Positions 5,565 through 5,922 of a stretch of 5,922 nt of DNA are shown here, piece after piece (within the stretch, counting starts at the first letter, position 1; every line of letters begins with the position of its first letter). The stretch is taken from NCBI GenBank assembly GCA_043739325.1, contig JAYUFK010000109.1:1-5922 (forward strand). Reading direction: 5' to 3'. The stretch comes from Roseiarcus sp043739325 (lineage in GTDB: Bacteria > Pseudomonadota > Alphaproteobacteria > Rhizobiales > Beijerinckiaceae). Under the pieces are notes generated by a model. The model had not been told where the DNA came from, ran no database searches, and was given only the letters and a program-made list of their open reading frames with translations. A program made the translations under genes and the position numbers.

Positions 5565-5922
5565 TTTTCAGCTCTTCGCGGCAAATAATTGGAATATAAT
5601 AGCTACTTCGCGAGTCGCGCCTGTCCTTCCGTTGTTTGCAAGACTGGTGGGATTTCGCGCGAGATCGCTTGTGATTCCGCGACGCCGGCGAGCCATCGTG
5701 AAAAGGCTAAACCGAATCTCCCGTCCGCAGCGCGACAAAGCCGAACCCCCTCGAAAAGCCGGCTGGCCCGTTCGTTCTCATTCGCGAGGGCGACGTTGAA
5801 AATGCGTCGAGGTTCTGCAATAGGCTGGCTTCCCTAAGGCGCGCGCCGGAAATCGGATGTCTTCATTGGTCCAAAAATTCGACTCCATCAGGCGCGTTGA
5901 TCTCCGCTGGCCGGATCTGCGA
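5565..5922. other. Stretch without a supportable gene (right edge)
   Basis: No gene can be supported in these 358 bases. Short open frames on both strands give no recognisable protein. A TATAAT word at 5595-5600 sits just after the tRNA, but nothing resembling a -35 precedes it by 16-18 bases. No hairpin followed by a T-run ends the tRNA transcript; only a TTTT at 5565-5568 follows the CCA. An open frame starting at ATG 5857 (MSSLVQKFDSIRRVDLRWPD, still open at the edge) could be the first 22 codons of a plus-strand gene, but the evidence is too thin to call it. Confidence 0.45.

Noticed and set aside
5595..5600. TATAAT as a promoter after the tRNA
   Set aside because: No -35-like hexamer lies at 16-18 bases spacing and no supported gene follows.
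5122..5799. Plus-strand frame of 225 codons crossing the CBS gene and the tRNA
   Set aside because: It reads antisense through the CBS gene and straight through a complete tRNA, so it cannot be a real protein gene.

Overview
The window looks like a chromosomal segment of a GC-rich alphaproteobacterium, most likely Rhizobiales/Hyphomicrobiales. The reasons are the high third-position GC in the main genes, a tRNA-Gln(UUG) with an encoded CCA end, and the protein types present (TauE/SafE permease, Rrf2 regulator, RssA-like patatin, small tandem-CBS protein). Genus cannot be fixed from the sequence alone.

Left part (1-2071). About 300 bases with no convincing gene are followed by a two-gene minus-strand unit. 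The first gene (1042-1845) encodes an unnamed protein with a clear PD-(D/E)XK nuclease signature. Its stop overlaps the GTG start of the second gene by 4 bases (GTGA). The second gene (305-1045) encodes a PGN_0703-like PD-(D/E)XK protein and is broken by one in-frame amber codon at 470-472. Past the amber the same frame stays open for 54 sensible codons, so this is a full-length gene carrying a nonsense mutation, not a short protein. By hand count this part is less GC-rich (about 58-62% in sampled lines) than the right part (about 70-73%), and it may be accessory DNA.

Middle (2072-3577, minus strand). A TauE/SafE-family sulfite/organosulfur permease gene is followed by an Rrf2 regulator gene. 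A paired inverted repeat whose left arm matches ATTCCC-N8-GGGAAT (as in neisserial dRS3) lies between them. An AT-rich cluster of overlapping dyads at 3547-3577 lies upstream of the permease gene and looks like an operator. The Rrf2 protein has four cysteines and may sense sulfur, redox or iron-sulfur status and control the permease; this is inference from adjacency.

Right part (3861-5564). An RssA/NTE-type patatin-like hydrolase (plus strand) converges, with a 3-base gap, on a tandem-CBS protein (minus strand). A single tRNA-Gln gene follows with a plausible promoter. The last 358 bases hold no gene I can support, although an open frame with a start runs off the right edge. I see no CRISPR array, intact mobile element or rRNA.
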